In this document: positions 1-12,816 of the stretch, piece after piece | Numbering within the stretch: position 1 is the stretch's first letter | Layout: every line of letters begins with the position of its first letter | Assembly: GCF_047511655.1 (NCBI RefSeq) | Contig: NC_133392.1 | Location: 161,686,542-161,750,541, forward strand | DNA: 64,000 nt | Origin: Castor canadensis | Lineage: Eukaryota > Chordata > Mammalia > Rodentia > Castoridae | Direction: 5' to 3' | Notes under the pieces: model-generated | Told to the model about the DNA's origin: nothing | Databases searched by the model: none | Seen by the model: the letters and a program-made list of their open reading frames with translations, nothing else | Made by a program: the position numbers and the translations under genes

Positions 1-2713
1 ACTAGAATCGTAAGGCTGATCTGGACAACCCAACTTCTCTTAAAGACTTCAAGTAACAAATGTAGAGCTTATTTCTAAACAACAAAATATGAATCTGCTT
101 TTTCTTTCCTGTGCCAATTCTGGACTTGATTCCCACTCTCCAAGGGGACAGAGACGGTTCCTCCCCAGGGGAGTGCGGACTCGGGTCCCAGTGACCTTTC
201 TCATGGTCTTCATGGCGAGCTTTTTATAACCACGATGGAACAGGCTCCCAAACTAGAAAGGGTTGGTCTCAGAGAACAAGCCCAGGGGTTTAAATTTGGT
301 CACTACTCAGTGCCCCTAGGGAGGTCTGCCACCCTTGATGTGACTGGGCTGGCCTCGTGAAGACCAATAATCCAACAGAGCCCAGCCTTCCAGCTGTCTC
401 TCATAACAGGTGATCCAGAAATAGTCAGTGTCCTGCAAAAACTGGCAGGTGTTCCTCTCCTTGCTCCTCGTAACCCTGGAAACAGCTCTGCTGGCTTTGC
501 ATCCTCAGGCCCTCCTTACTCTCTCCAAATCTTTTGAGTTTGGACATCTTCACCTGCACCCTGTAGGGCAGGACCACAGCACCACCCCATCCCTCCATAG
601 CAACACCCAGTTGAACTCTGCCCTCTCCCTTGGCCTTAAATCGGGCAGACACAGATACCCGAAATGTCCTGGTACCATCACGTCAGCCGCCTCCGAAGGG
701 CTCGGCTGTGTGGGAAAACAGCACCTCCCACAGGACTCTGGGCAAGGGAGTGTTTCCTGAGCGACAGTGCTTCGGCGAGACTGTGTTCCAGGGCCACGTT
801 GAAGAGCAACACAGCCCAGTCCTCCAAAGGCTCTGAGAAGTCCCGCAGCAAGGAAGCACATTTCATAATGGTGGTGCCTGGAGTAAGTGGAAGGGCAGAA
901 CCTTCCTAAGGACTGGGTTAGGAAGGTGCCAAGGGAAGATGTGAGGAAGGGCCTGGAAGCAAGGCAGGTTTATCTGATCATCTTTTACCGAACCCAGCAA
1001 GAGGGAGGTGGCTCAGACCGTGTGTTGTTGACCAGGGGAACGAAGGGTAAAGGCCCGGGATGTCTGGAGCTGCAGCCTTCCAGAGATTTCCCTAATGAAG
1101 ACAGCCTGAACCAAAGCCCAGAGCAGAGGATGGCTTCACCCCTTTGTAGGACCTCTGATGGCATCGGTGGCTCTTGGCAAACACCTGCCATAAGTCTAGG
1201 AAGAGGAGCGAGTCTGGAGAGAACCTGTGAGTGTAGCCTTGGACCGAGAAGCTGATTGTTATCAATCATAGTAGTTTTTAAAAGAGTAAAGACAACTGTA
1301 TCAGCCAGAGAGCTGCCAGCCTAAACTGACAAAGATGGTGGCTGCTAAGGATTAAAAACAGCCCTGGGCTTGGCAAGAAGAAGCTGAGTCCTCCTCGGCC
1401 ACCAGACGCCATGTTGTCTAGGGGCCTTCGGGCAAGAGAGGAGGATACAAAAGGGAAGGACACCTGATAGAGGAGCCCTGCCCAGGGAGAAGGACCAGGA
1501 CCCTCTGTCCACATTCACACCCCAGCAAGGGGACGCCACTACAGGTCCTGGGCCTGTTGGGCCACCCTTCCCCTCCAGGGATTGTTTCCTAAGATGACCG
1601 TGTCCAGGCCCAGAAGCTATGCTGGGTCAGGCGGAGCTGTTGACTCCCTCTCAGTGCATGACCCCAGACTCGAGGGGAGCCTCGTCCAGACAAGATCTGG
1701 TCGTAAGAGCTTGGATTTTGAGCACAACACCATAATAGGTTGGAGGTTTTCGGTGCAGAGGGAAGCAGACATTTGGACCAAACATGGGATGTGTACTTTA
1801 TTTCCCACAATCCCATGATCCTTCATCTTTGCCCTGCATCCCCCAGGACAGTATTTCCTTGTGATGAATTTTGACCAGTGGAGTGCAAACACGAGCGGCA
1901 TTTGGACGCGGGGAGGCTGTGGGTGAAAAACCCTCGAAGGGATGGGACTGCAGCTTGCCTTTCGCTTCTCAGTTACCATCCTGTAGATGCTGCTACAAAA
2001 GCACAGAAAGTTTTTACAGTTCCAGAGATCAGAGCCCAAAGTGCAAGCACAGTAGCTCCCTTTGGGAGATCACAGGGAAATTCCATTTCTTGCCTTTTCC
2101 AGCCTCCAGAGGACCCCAGGGTGCCTCAGCTCAGGGCCCCTCTGCTACCCTCAAAGTCAGGAGCACAGCATCTCCCCCTCTGACCTCTGCTTCCGATGTC
2201 ATGTCTGTCTGGCCCTGCCCTCTTGCCTCTGAACTGTGGTCCTCCTCCCACGAGATCACACTGCCAACCGTGTGGTACAGGATGATCCCCCTCAAGGACC
2301 CTCACTTCATCCAAAACTAAGTTCCCTTAGCCACACTTGGAGGTTCCAGGGACAGAGATGAGGACATCTGGAGCCCTTTATCCTGCCTGCCACACCTGGG
2401 AGGCTGGTGCCCGGAAGGGAGGGGCCAAGCTGAGCTGACCCAGGCAGCCAGGAGGAGTTTCAGCATGGCAGACCTCTGCTCCCACAAGGACCCCGAGCTA
2501 CCCCAGCCAGACGTGTCAGCTTGTCACCCGTGGGGTGGGGGATGGCAGGGAAATGTCATCATTATTCAGTAATAGCAGGTGTTCTGAAACCTGAAGTGTT
2601 TTTCTCACTTCATCTTAGGACTTTACACCTGGGCATCCAAGAGGCAGGTTTAAGAACAGCTCTAGAGATCACCCTGATGGTAAGGTTGTGTCAACAATAA
2701 AAGTGCCCCCAGA
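1..2713. other. Intergenic left flank, no gene seen
   Basis: The open frames are short, overlap on both strands and lack splice or family signals. The only structure I note is a small inverted repeat at 1253-1268 in a TA-rich patch. Confidence 0.6.
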
Positions 2714-3020
2714 GTCAGTCACGGAGCTCACATCTGTAATCCCAGTCACTCCAAGATTGGGAGGCTAGGCCAGCCCAGGCAAAAAGTTAGCAAGACCTCA
2801 CCTCACTCAGTAAGTTAGGAGCAGTGGAGCACACCTATTTTCCCAGCTACGTGGGAGGCATAGGTAGGAGGATCACAGTCTAAGGCTGGTCTGAGTGAAA
2901 ACACAAGACCCTACATGAAAATAACTAAAGCATGAAAGGGCTGGAGGTGTGGCTCAAGTGTTAGAGCACCTTCCTAGCAAGTTCGAGGCCCTGGAGTCAA
3001 ATCCCAGTACTGCACAAAAA
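2714..3020 (+). repeat. Composite SINE: B1-like dimer plus ID-type tRNA unit
   Basis: Two diverged 7SL/B1-like arms (CATCTGTAATCCCAG; GGGAGGCATAGGTAGGAGG) are followed by an ID-type unit (GCTGGAGGTGTGGCTCAAG) with A-box TTAGAGC and a B-box-like end, then a short A-rich tail. This arrangement recurs across the window. Confidence 0.85.
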
Positions 3021-5498
3021 AAGGAAGATCAGAGACAGAAAATGAGGCAGCCATCCCCAAGGAGAAAATCACAGTTTCCCATGACACAGCTCATGGAAGA
3101 GGCCACATTCAAACCACCAGCCCACAGGACGCAGCAGGAAACAGTGGGCCTCTTACCTCTGTGTCCCCAAGGCACCATCCTGGCCAGGCTGCCTTCACAG
3201 CCAGCTGTGTCTTCTGTCAGATATTAGCTTAGGCCCAGGGGACAAGATGCCACCACACTCCTACTGGCACCCCACTCTCCACAGGCTTCATCCTCCCTCT
3301 TCTCATTCTAGACACTGGCTTAGAGCCAGGCCCTGGGCTAGAAGGCTGAGGCGGGCTTGGAGACCTCTCCTCCTGGGGCCGGGGATCATGAGCCTGAGTT
3401 GTGTCCTCAGTCGCTCACTGACCTGCCCACCTACCTGCTGGTCATCAGCACCCCAAGTTGTTCTGCCCTGCAGGGCCCACTGAGCTGGTGTGAGAAGGGC
3501 AGAGAGGAGCCATCCCAGGCCTTGCGCCCCAAGAGCCTGTGGCCTCTCAGGGTGGTCTTCAGAGGACAAGGGTCACTCTGTCCTGCAGAACACAGAAGGG
3601 TCAACTGTTTGAGCAAAGGCAGCATACCCTGAAGGCATCAGCACTGTCAGGAGGCCAGGCGCCCCTCCTAGACACCACAGGGATGGCACCTCTTAGACCA
3701 GCAGCCCATCCACCCCAGAAGCCCTGTGTGAGAAGCTCCGCAGGCAGAAGGCCTCTGAAGCACTGTTCACACCCCACCACACCTGCGGCTCATCAGACAG
3801 CTGTGACAGGGCTCCAGGCGCCCATCAGTCCTGGCTGCTGTCCTCACCACAAGAAAGCCAGCCGGGCTGGATGAGGGCCAGGGACACTGCAGAGTGAGCA
3901 AGGGGGGCCTCCCCGGGACAGCACAGTCTGAACTGTGGGAGGGACAGAGGGAGGAGATTGGATGGGGTGAGCAGAGGGGCAGCAGACCCCACGGCGGACC
4001 GGAGGAACCTCAGTTGAGCACAGGGATGACACTCCCAGACACACTATTCCAAGCATGGAGGGTTCTAGACATTTTGGTCACAGGGAAAGGTCAGAGAACA
4101 TTTTCTGACCACCAGTCGTTCAGGCATGGGCACAGAGTGGACCAGGCTAGGGAATGGAGCAGCAGGTGGCCAGGTCAGGGGACACTGCGGTGCAGGGCAG
4201 GACCAGGGTGGGGACTCAAAGAGGGCCGAGGTTCTGAGTTGCATTGGATGAGGGAGGGATTAGAAGAGAGGTTCTGGGGAAGGAAACTGATGAGGGCCAG
4301 AGAGGAAGAGGTGCAGCTGGAACATCCAGCACGGGATTCCACGCGGTTGTCAGAGTGAGATCCTCCACCCACAGTGTGGACTCCCTGGAGACCACCACTC
4401 ACACGGGTTCCAGGAACCCAGCTGGCCTGCGTCAGACTTGCCTGCCATGGGACTGGGGGGTGGGGGCGGCGGGCAGGGGCACAGAAATTTAAATTATTCA
4501 CAGCCCTCCAGGTGAGGCCTGAGGTGCACAGACAATATCACCTCGGCAGAGCCTGGATCCCAACCATTCTCAGCAGGTCTGTGTCCCCTTCCCATGTGTC
4601 ACTTCCCAAGCAAGAGCTGCACGTCACTCAAGGCACAGAACAGATGGCTCTGCTCCTAATTGTCCCCTGCATCCTCAACCCTGGCAAGTGCTGCCTCCCT
4701 CCCTGCTCCTGTGTCAGGCATGGCGTGTGCTGGCCAACATGGCAGAGTACCCACCCCAGACTCTCCGCCCGAGTCCTTGGTCCCCTGTGGGAGATCACAA
4801 TGCACAAATGGATGGCAACCAGCTCCAGGAAGGCTCCTGTGGCAGAACACAGACCCCTGTAGCAGGGCAGAGTGACCCAAGGCCAGCCCAGGCACGGGTG
4901 TGACAGCTGTGGGTGTGTTTCTGCTGGTTCCAATACAGGGAAGGATTTGTGACACCTCTAGCATCCTCCAAAATCTCTGCCTGTGGTACGTGTTTCATAT
5001 GCACCTCAAGATAGAGAGGCACTCAGGTTCCCTGTGGAGGCTGCCCTCTGCTCACCCATTCCTGTGGAAGGTGCAGTGCTGCACCTGGCCTCACCTGCTC
5101 TTAGGTATGGACTTGTGATGCTGAACAGCAACTTATGCCCAGCCACCCTGGATGCGCAGAAAAGGACAGATGGCTGTTCACTGTCCTCAGCTCCACCAGC
5201 CTGTGACGCTGACTTCCCCACAGGTTGGGCACAGCCCTGCAGCAGGTGCACAGGCAGGAGGTGGAGGCCCCTGAATGAAATCCCCCAGGGGAAGCTGGGG
5301 AAAGAAAGAGGGTGAGCACCGAGGGTCTGGGATGGAAAGTGGGAGGCGTCTGAAGTGATGTATGTGTCCTGCCAACCACCTGCTTGTAGAATGCAGAGTT
5401 CAGCCAAGGAGGGGAGGAGCTCGCCATTTGTCCCTGAGTTGTCTGTGACTGCTTCTGTTCAGCAAGGGCAGAGATGAAAGCTTTAGCAGAGGCATACA

Positions 5499-5523
5499 CC
5501 ACCACCACCACCACCACCCCCCC
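5499..5523. repeat. (CAC)n trinucleotide run
   Basis: Repeated CAC units are followed by a C run. It lies in the intergenic flank. Confidence 0.9.
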
Positions 5524-6173
5524 ACTGCCTGAAAGTGTGACCTTTACAACAGGGGCCTTCCAAAAAACGTGCACCTGTTCTGGAGAACGAATGACCACTA
5601 AAATGCCAGTCCCACTGTTCACGGGTCTGTCGTGTGCCGAGTTGTTCTGGGTGCTGGGTGCTGGGGAGAAGGTGGTCAACAGAAAGTCCTGTGCCCTAGT
5701 GAGCCAATAGTCTCATCAGGATGACAGACAGTAAAATGTGTGACCCAGCAAGAGTCTGAGCAAAGATAAGGTGGGACGGGAAGATGGGTGGGCTTGCAAT
5801 GGGGGTGCTGAGTGGTCTCTCTGAGGAGGAGGAGCCTGGCAGTGCCTGGTGGAGTGGACCACACCAGTGTGTGTGTGGAAAAGACACTTTGTGGGGTAAC
5901 AGGTGCAAAGGTCCTAGGGCAGGAAGTACCTGCCATGTTCAAGCGACAGCAGGGAGGCCGGTGCTATCTGAGGCCCAGAGCTCACCAGCGGCCACAGGGC
6001 TGTCAGCGTCAGGCAGCTTTCCCATCACTCCAAGCCCGGGCTTCCCATTGCCGAAACTGCTGAAAACAGAGCCATCTTCTTCACTCGTCATGGAGCTGTT
6101 CTATGGGCATCAGGGGTATGACAGGCAACGCTGTCACAGAAGAGGACTCTGTAAAGGTCACTCCTGTGTTTCA

Positions 6174-6216
6174 GGCTGAAGGCACGGCTCAAGTGGTATT
6201 GCCAAAAAAAAAAATG
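6174..6216 (+). repeat. Truncated ID-type SINE fragment
   Basis: GGCTGAAGGCACGGCTCAAG followed by TGGTATTGCC and an A tract is a shortened copy of the ID-type unit. Confidence 0.5.
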
Positions 6217-6824
6217 GCCCAAGAGCTCCCCATCCAGGAGACGATTTGAACTTGGAGATGATAAGCATTACATAGACCCCTCTGAGCCCTGGTCCCCTCG
6301 CCTTGGGCCTGGCTTCACCCTGCCTTGCCCAGTTGTAGCAAGAATAAGAATCCTGCTGAATGGACACAGAGAGAAACCACACCCCCCAACTCCCCGGTGT
6401 CTGATCACCCCGGCCTGCCTCCCTAACACTAGCAAGAACCCCAGCAGGCCATTTAGCCAAAATCCAAACCCTGGATGTCACCTTGGAACTTTCTAACTCC
6501 CTCCCTCAGAAGCCCCCACTTGTCCCTGTCCCTCTCCCCTAATGCACCGGCCTTAAATAGCATCTTTCTTGCTGTTTTAACAGGGGTCAGAGTGTCTGCC
6601 CTTGCCAGTGACACCTGCCCTGCCCAGTCTCTGCCAGCCCCTGCCAAGCATGGAATATTTCAGTCCACACTGAGGTGACAGCCTGAGCAAGAAGCCGTGG
6701 CCCACAGACAGGCGTGTGCACCTGGGAACGCAGCGGCCTCCTTGGCTGTCCACAGCACCCTGCACTCACTGTCACCTGGACCACAGAAGCCACCACAGGG
6801 AGGACATCAGGGGCGGCCTGGGCT

Positions 6825-7170
6825 GACTTCATTAATCTCACGCTTGCTCGCGTGTCAGAGTGCACAAGATTTCTTGTAAAAATGATCTAGCTGCTAATTA
6901 GGCTGTTTATAACTTGTTTCCCTGGTCGCTAATGATAATTAACATGCAAATTAGCTCGGGGAGGGGAGGCTCAGGGGCCCCCGGTTCATTACCACGTTAA
7001 TTACTGTTTGCATACTTAAGTATCACAGATATAAATGGCAGCATTCAGTGTAATAGGCAAGATGATAATTATACCAACGGCATTTTGAAAAGTCATTTCG
7101 CTGTGTTATTTTTCTGCGTGATTAATGGTTCCTGGCTGCCTGGTTGATAAACTTCGTTAGTTCAAACCAA
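6825..7170. promoter_or_regulatory. Candidate conserved noncoding enhancer, homeodomain/POU-rich
   Basis: A TA-rich island of about 340 bp lies in otherwise GC-rich intergenic DNA. It holds TAATTA at 6936, 6998 and 7066, a perfect POU octamer ATGCAAAT at 6944, GATTAATGG near 7120, and other ATTA cores, with no repeat signature and no open frame. This composition is typical of deeply conserved developmental enhancers. Conservation itself is not visible from one sequence. By synteny PRDM16 would be the obvious target. Confidence 0.6.
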
Positions 7171-7489
7171 TACAGGCTGTGTACACAAACGGGTGAGGGC
7201 TCCCCCGGCACAGCGTCATCAATCTCTCCCTGTCCCCTGTTGGTTACAAAACTTCAGGGGAAAGAAAAGGCAAAGGAGAAAGTTGAGCAGTTCAGGGCCG
7301 GAGAATTTCTGGAACTTCTCAGTTCTAAAGCAGCCACTTCTGGATCTGCTTGACCTGGTGACAACAGGCAGGGTCAGTGTAAAGGACCGAATTTGGGCTG
7401 ATCCGTAACTCAAGGCCAGCCTTCCAGGGCAGGTGGAGGCTCCCCTGCACAGTACAACTGAGGTCTCAGAGGCTCCTCTAAGACACCGC

Positions 7490-7580
7490 TCCTCCCTCCC
7501 TCCTTCCTTCCCTTCTTCCCTCCTTCCTTTCCTCCTTCCCTCCTTCTTCCCTCTTTTCTTCTTTCCTTCCTTCCTTCCCA
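7490..7580. repeat. Polypyrimidine (CCTT/CCCT)n tract
   Basis: About 90 bp contain only C and T on the plus strand, in imperfect CCTT and CCCT units. It produces meaningless Lys/Glu/Arg-rich minus-strand frames. Confidence 0.95.
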
Positions 7581-7689
7581 ACTGTCTGCCAGGCATCTGC
7601 TGAGAAGGAGCAAACTGCCCTACCGTCCTGGGGCTGACTCCTGATAAGGAAGTGACCCAAGGTGTTTGGGGGGAGTAGAGGGGAGCTAT

Positions 7690-7905
7690 TTCAGGTGGGA
7701 GAGGCAACCAAGGGATGCCCAAGGAGGGCAACTGAGCCCAGACCGGGAAGTGAGAAGCCAAGTGGATATTGGGACAGAGAGACCAACCATGCTGTCCCTA
7801 GAGGCAGGAGCAGGCTTGTGGGGGACAGGAGCAGGCTTGTGAGGCCTGACACTGCAAGGGGGCCAGTGTGGCTGGGCCGAGTGACGAGGGTGCTGAGATG
7901 GGGGA
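7690..7905 (-). mobile_element. Possible L2 fragment, reverse
   Basis: GGGGGCCAGTGTGGCTGGGC and GAGTGACGAGGGTGCTGAG recall the L2 motif of a gene-free insertion in reverse. Within it a 15-bp segment, GGACAGGAGCAGGCTTGTG-like, is repeated twice around 7807-7840. Confidence 0.35.
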
Positions 7906-8490
7906 GGCAGGTACCAGTGAGAGCTGGGGAGGCTGCATGAGCCGCGTCAGTGGACAGTCTCACTGCTGCAGATGGACTGCAGTGAACTCAGCGGGAGGCA
8001 AGCCTTGCCGGTGGTGAGAGAGGGCAGCAACCATCCTTGTGCTTTGACAGAGGTGCCCGGGCCCCGCTGATGGGCCAGTGTGGGTGTGAGCAAGATGAGG
8101 CATCAAAGATGCCATCAAGCTGGTCTCCTCACTCTGGCCCATCCCCTATGGCCAGATAGCCAGAAATTCAGTGCTCCAGGCAGGACTGCTGGATCTGAAT
8201 CTGATGTCCCCTGAGGGCCTGAAACCATGGCCTTGGCCTCAGAACTCAGTTACAGGGCACTGGAAAAGTCCCTCCTTACCTGGAGGGCTGGGTCACTGAT
8301 GAGGCCACAGGCCTCCACTTCTGAAGCCTGGCCCTGACTGTGCTGTTGAATCCACAGCTGAGCTGTTAGCTGGGGGGAGCCCCAAAGCCTCTGCTCAGAT
8401 GGACACAGACATTGCTCCACTCCTGATTCAGGCGCCCAGCCCATGGGCTCATCACCAAAGCCCATGGAAGGCTCTTGAAAACCATACCTG

Positions 8491-8580
8491 TGGGCTGGCA
8501 GAGTGGCTCTGCCTAGCAAATGTGAGGCCTTGAGTTTAAGCCCCAGTACAGTCAAGAAAGAAAGAAAGGAAGAAAAGAAT
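8491..8580 (+). repeat. ID-type SINE fragment with AAAG-rich tail
   Basis: GGGCTGGCAGAGTGGCTCTGC leads to GCCTAGCAAATGTGAGGCC, then CCCCAGTACAG and an AAAG-type tail. Confidence 0.7.
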
Positions 8581-10796
8581 ACCTGTAATGCAGATTAAAT
8601 CACTCTGGAAGCAGCAGGTGGGCAGGTGACAGAAGACAGGTACTCCTACCCAATGCATTATTGATCAAGGGATGGAACAGGAAATGAGAGGAGATGGCTC
8701 TGGGCTCTGTGGCAGGTGAGGCTCCATTCCAGTCCCCCATTACCCGGCTGCTAGGGCAGCAAGAGGCTGAGGGGGCCGGGAAGAAGGGTGTCCAGGCCTT
8801 CAAGGAGGGAGGAAGGTGTTGAGAGATGCCTCCTCCTGACCCAGGCTCTTCACTGTCCATTTGCCTAAAACTCCTGCTCTCCGGCAGCAAAGAAGAGAGG
8901 CTGAAATTTCACCTGGTGACAGTCAAGTCCCCCAGCACCTTGGATCTTCCTGGGTCCCCAAACGCCAACCCAGGTAAACCTCCCAGGACCTGACTCCCCT
9001 GTGTGAGGGTGCTCAGAGCATGGGGGGCACCTTAACCCTACAGCCAGGAAGCTCCTGGTGGCTCACACAGCTTTGCAGAGTGCCATGGACACATGGGACA
9101 GAGATGGCTCTGGTGGGAGTGGGTGGGAGCCAAGTCTAGATGAGTGGTCAGCCCTGTACCTGGCTCCTAGGTTAGCAGAGGGGAGGAGGAGCACTCCTGG
9201 GAGCCCAAGTTGCCCTTTTCGGGGTCTCAGGTATAGTCGTGGCTGTTCTCTTTCTAACTAGGGTTGGCCTAGCCAGAAGGAGTTGCCTTCCTGGGCGGTA
9301 CCTGCAGAGGAGCGGAAGGGAGGGAGGAGGTAGGCTGGTGCCCAGGGGAAGCTCGCAGTGCTATTGCTGAAGTCATGGTTCCACCATGACTCAGGGGCCT
9401 GGGACTGGATGGACAAGGCCTGAGCAGCTCACCTTTGGGGTCATGCCAAGGCTCTGCCCAGGTCAAGAGGTGGCCAGATGGAGGTGGAGACCTGCTGGGA
9501 AGGAGCAGTCTCTGAGAGGCTGGTCCTCATGGAGCAGACAGAAGCAGGACTGAGTGGGACCCTATTCCTGATTGCCTGCGTCTTTAGGGGCAGATTGGTA
9601 ACTGGAGAGTGGGGCGGGCAAGGGTGGCCACCAGGTGAGTGAGATGCAGTGTTTGGGAAAGATGGCATGTGCATAGGATGGATCTCACTGAATTGATTTC
9701 TCTAAACTGTCCCTTTTGGAAGAACATTGGGGAGGCCAGGAAGAGGGGTCCGTAAAGACTCCTTGGGAACAACAATCCCCATGCTTGCTCTGGGAAACTG
9801 AGACCGAGCCTTGGTTGTGAATAGTGACTCACTATTTGTGGCCCCCACCTCCCTCCCACCTGCTCCAGCTCCCCACAAGGGTCAGGGTCAGTCTCAGACC
9901 TTCACCAGCTTCTGCTCTGCATTTAGCTTCTACTCTGATTCCAGCTTCTCTACTGCATCCCTGCTTACCGTAGGGAAGTCCTTGTCACAGGCACAGAGCT
10001 GTTTCTTCCTGGAAGCAGGGGCATCTCCTGCCCTCCAAGGGTCATCTCGGGCAATTCAGCAGGAGCCCTGGGACAGCCCTCACCTTCAGGCAAGTCTGTG
10101 CGCAGGGAGTTCTGGCAGGGCTGAGGTGCCTCTGCCCCTCTCTTCACCAGGCCAGGACGGACCAGGTGACCTAAGCCATCAGAGCAGAGGAGGGGCCCAG
10201 GGTGGAGCGGCTGTTCTCTGGGGCTTGTGATGAGCTCATTCTGAGCTGAGTCCTAGCCCAGCGGGCTGCCAACAGAAGTGTGTTCTGTCTGAACCTAATG
10301 TTTCCACCCCAGTGAAATCCTCTTCCCCCATGGCTATGGAGTCACGATCCCACACTCTCCTGTCATGGTTCTGACATCCCAGCAGCACACAGGGAAAGTG
10401 ATTGTGGACACCTCCAGTTAGACTCCAGTCAGAAATGAAGGAAATCCTTTAGAATATAAGAGTCAAAGACAACTCAAATCTGAGCCCAGGACGGGACCCT
10501 GAAATTCCTCAGCCTCAGGCCTTGACCTCCCTCACCGTCAACCACTGCTACCAGTGTTTCCATCTGCAGCAGAATCAGAAATCAGAACACAGGGGGGGAA
10601 GTGGCAGGGAGGAGTGCCTGGGGCTTACCTGCATCCAGGTACGCCAGCCTCAAGTGGGGGCTATGATCACACCTCAGGACTCAGCCCGAAGCACACGGGC
10701 AGACACACAAGGGACAGGTCAAGGCTAATATGGCTGCAATTGTCACACCGACCTGCCGCTTCTGTGCCCCAGGCCCTTCCACAGCCCCTGTGACAG

Positions 10797-10910
10797 CCCC
10801 CATTATGGCACTCACCTAATTAGGGTAATTAAAGTGAAAGTAATCAAAGCAAGGTAATGGGAAGCCTCTTAAGAAACAGCCACAGCTGCATTAATGGCCC
10901 GAGTTCTGAG
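10797..10910. promoter_or_regulatory. Second candidate enhancer block with paired TAATTA and TCF-like site
   Basis: Two TAATTA sites at 10817 and 10826 are spaced 9 bp apart, followed by a TCF/LEF-like ATCAAAG at 10843 and a GCATTAATGG near 10890. It is a short TA-rich island between GC-rich flanks with no repeat signature. Confidence 0.5.
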
Positions 10911-12816
10911 CCTTTGCCAACAGCAAGGGGCTAAAGAGCAGCTGGGCCACACAGGGAGCCAACCCTGCTGACCACACCTGCCGGACCCTCTCACCTCAGC
11001 CCTGGCTCTGCCTCCTGGGCCACACCCCAGGAAGCCAGCCACTGATGAGGACATCACAGGTTAGCTCCCATACCCAGAGGCCCTCTCCCCAGAAGACTTT
11101 CCACCCCATTCCCTGTGCCCCCAGAAAAGCAGGGCTAGCCTAACACCTGGAGGCCTTGGTGTTGAAAAGCAGGAGGGGCCCTGCCTTCATCAGAGTCTCT
11201 GCAGGGATGTGGAACTGGTCAGCCCCTCCCAGTGCCCCCATGGAGCCGCTGCCTGTGCCCTGGCTCAGCTTCTCAGACTCCACCCTCCCCCTCCTCACTC
11301 CTTCCCCTGGGCGGGGAGGGGACCCTTAAAACAGCATTCCAGACAGTCTCCTCTCCCCCATGCGGCCCACGACTGGACCTTCACTAGGAGGGAGGCAGGC
11401 CTTGAGGTCATACCATCCCACAGCCAGGAGCAGGACTGCAAGGGCCAGAGGGAGGGAGATGCCAGAAGCAGACTATATGTATGCAGAAGAGGAGCAATCT
11501 ATGGGGTCAGGAACCCAGGGCCAGGTGGGGACAGAGACCCTGGGGACAGGAGACCTGCAGGGAAAATGGTACAGCTTGGGAAGTGAAGAGGCTCCCAAAG
11601 CAGAGTTTGGGGTGCAAGTGCAGGTCCTGAATGTGCTGGGCAGTGTTGCTCTGCCAGAGTCCCCCCACCCACACCCTGAAAACCACACAAATACGGGGTT
11701 CTCTGCTCCAAGGTTGCCCAGAGGAGCCTGGCCTTGAGGGTGCATGCTTACCCCCTCCCCCACTCCAGAGGCTCAGGGTGGAGGAGGCCTGGGGCAGAGA
11801 GGGTGGGTGGGGACGAGACCTGGGCAAGTCTGGCCACCGGAGGCGCCGCTGAGCACCCAGGCAACAGGAGGGTGTTGACGCGCTCCCAGGAAACCTGAGA
11901 GGCCCTGCCATCGGTCAGCAGGATTCTCACAGTGCAAGGCGGAGCGGAGCGTCTGCAGGAGCTGAGGGTGCCCCTGCCCTGGTCAAGAAGGACTTGGGGT
12001 CTCCAGAGCTTCTCCCTTCCCGGAGCACTGCTGCCTCAGTGTGCACTCACACTCAGAGCATGCCTGAGTGTGAGTGTGTGTGCAGGTGTGTCTGCCTATG
12101 TCAGGGGCTTGTTGTGGGTTCTTGTCTACAGCCTTGTAGGGATCAGAAAATAAAGGGCCCTGACTAGTTGGTCTTTTAACTACAGCAGAAGGGTGGAGTG
12201 GGAAGAGGGGGTCCACAGACCCCCACCTCAGAGCAGTGATCCATGGGGTGGGCGAGTCACTCCCCATCCCCGTTCAAGACCAGGCAGGTGCTCCATGGCC
12301 TCAGCCCCCAGCCCCCAGCCCCCATTGCCCAGGTGTGTGAACAAGTAGGCAAGGTTGTGGTCCCAGACTAGAGGTGGGAGAATCCACAGGTACTTGACTT
12401 CCTGAGGGCCCTGGGCTGGGTGGATGAAGGGTGGAACCAGATATCCCAGGGCCTGCCCAGGCCCCGACCCCTCAAGCCACTCTATTCACTACTCTCCAAG
12501 TGGGCCTCGGGGTCAGGTCCTTTTAGAGAGACCCAAGCAAGCATGCCCCATTCTGTGCAGGAGGTAGCTGAGGCCCAGGTGGGGGTAGGGGCTGGGAGCA
12601 GGGGGTTGACGGGGGTGTTGGTCTGTTGAGACAGCCTGCTGAGGGAGAAACACAAGTGCCCCTTAGCCGCTGGGTCCCAGTCTCCACTCAGCAGAGTCTG
12701 CAATGACCTGGGATCTAGCAGGAGGGGCTGAGAGGTTTCTCTAAGACTGGACTTGGATGGCTTCAATGCTGGTGGACTGGCCGCCTTGGGCACTAACCAC
12801 AGTCTCCTTCCCCCAG
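10911..12816 (+). other. TTC34 5' flank, promoter and noncoding exon not located
   Basis: Because a splice acceptor precedes the first coding exon, the transcription start must be upstream. I see GC-box-like GGGCGGGGAGGGG near 11311 but nothing decisive. A triple CCCCCAG unit lies near 12308. Confidence 0.4.

Larger units (their letters stand above)
3021..6824. other. Intergenic, no gene seen
   Basis: This is GC-rich unique sequence with the CAC run at 5.5 kb and a truncated ID copy at 6.2 kb. The 192-codon minus-strand frame at 5101-5679 has low-complexity Val runs from the CAC repeat and no family resemblance. Confidence 0.6.
7171..10796. other. Intergenic, no gene seen
   Basis: It holds a polypyrimidine tract, a possible L2 piece and one ID fragment. 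The rest is unique GC-rich DNA without coding signs. Confidence 0.6.

Noticed and set aside
5101-5679. 192-codon minus-strand frame
   Set aside because: It has a Val run from the CAC repeat, no recognisable domain and no splice context.
7219-7761. 180-codon minus-strand frame with a Lys/Glu/Arg/Gly-rich middle
   Set aside because: It comes from the polypyrimidine tract; the flanks show no family features.
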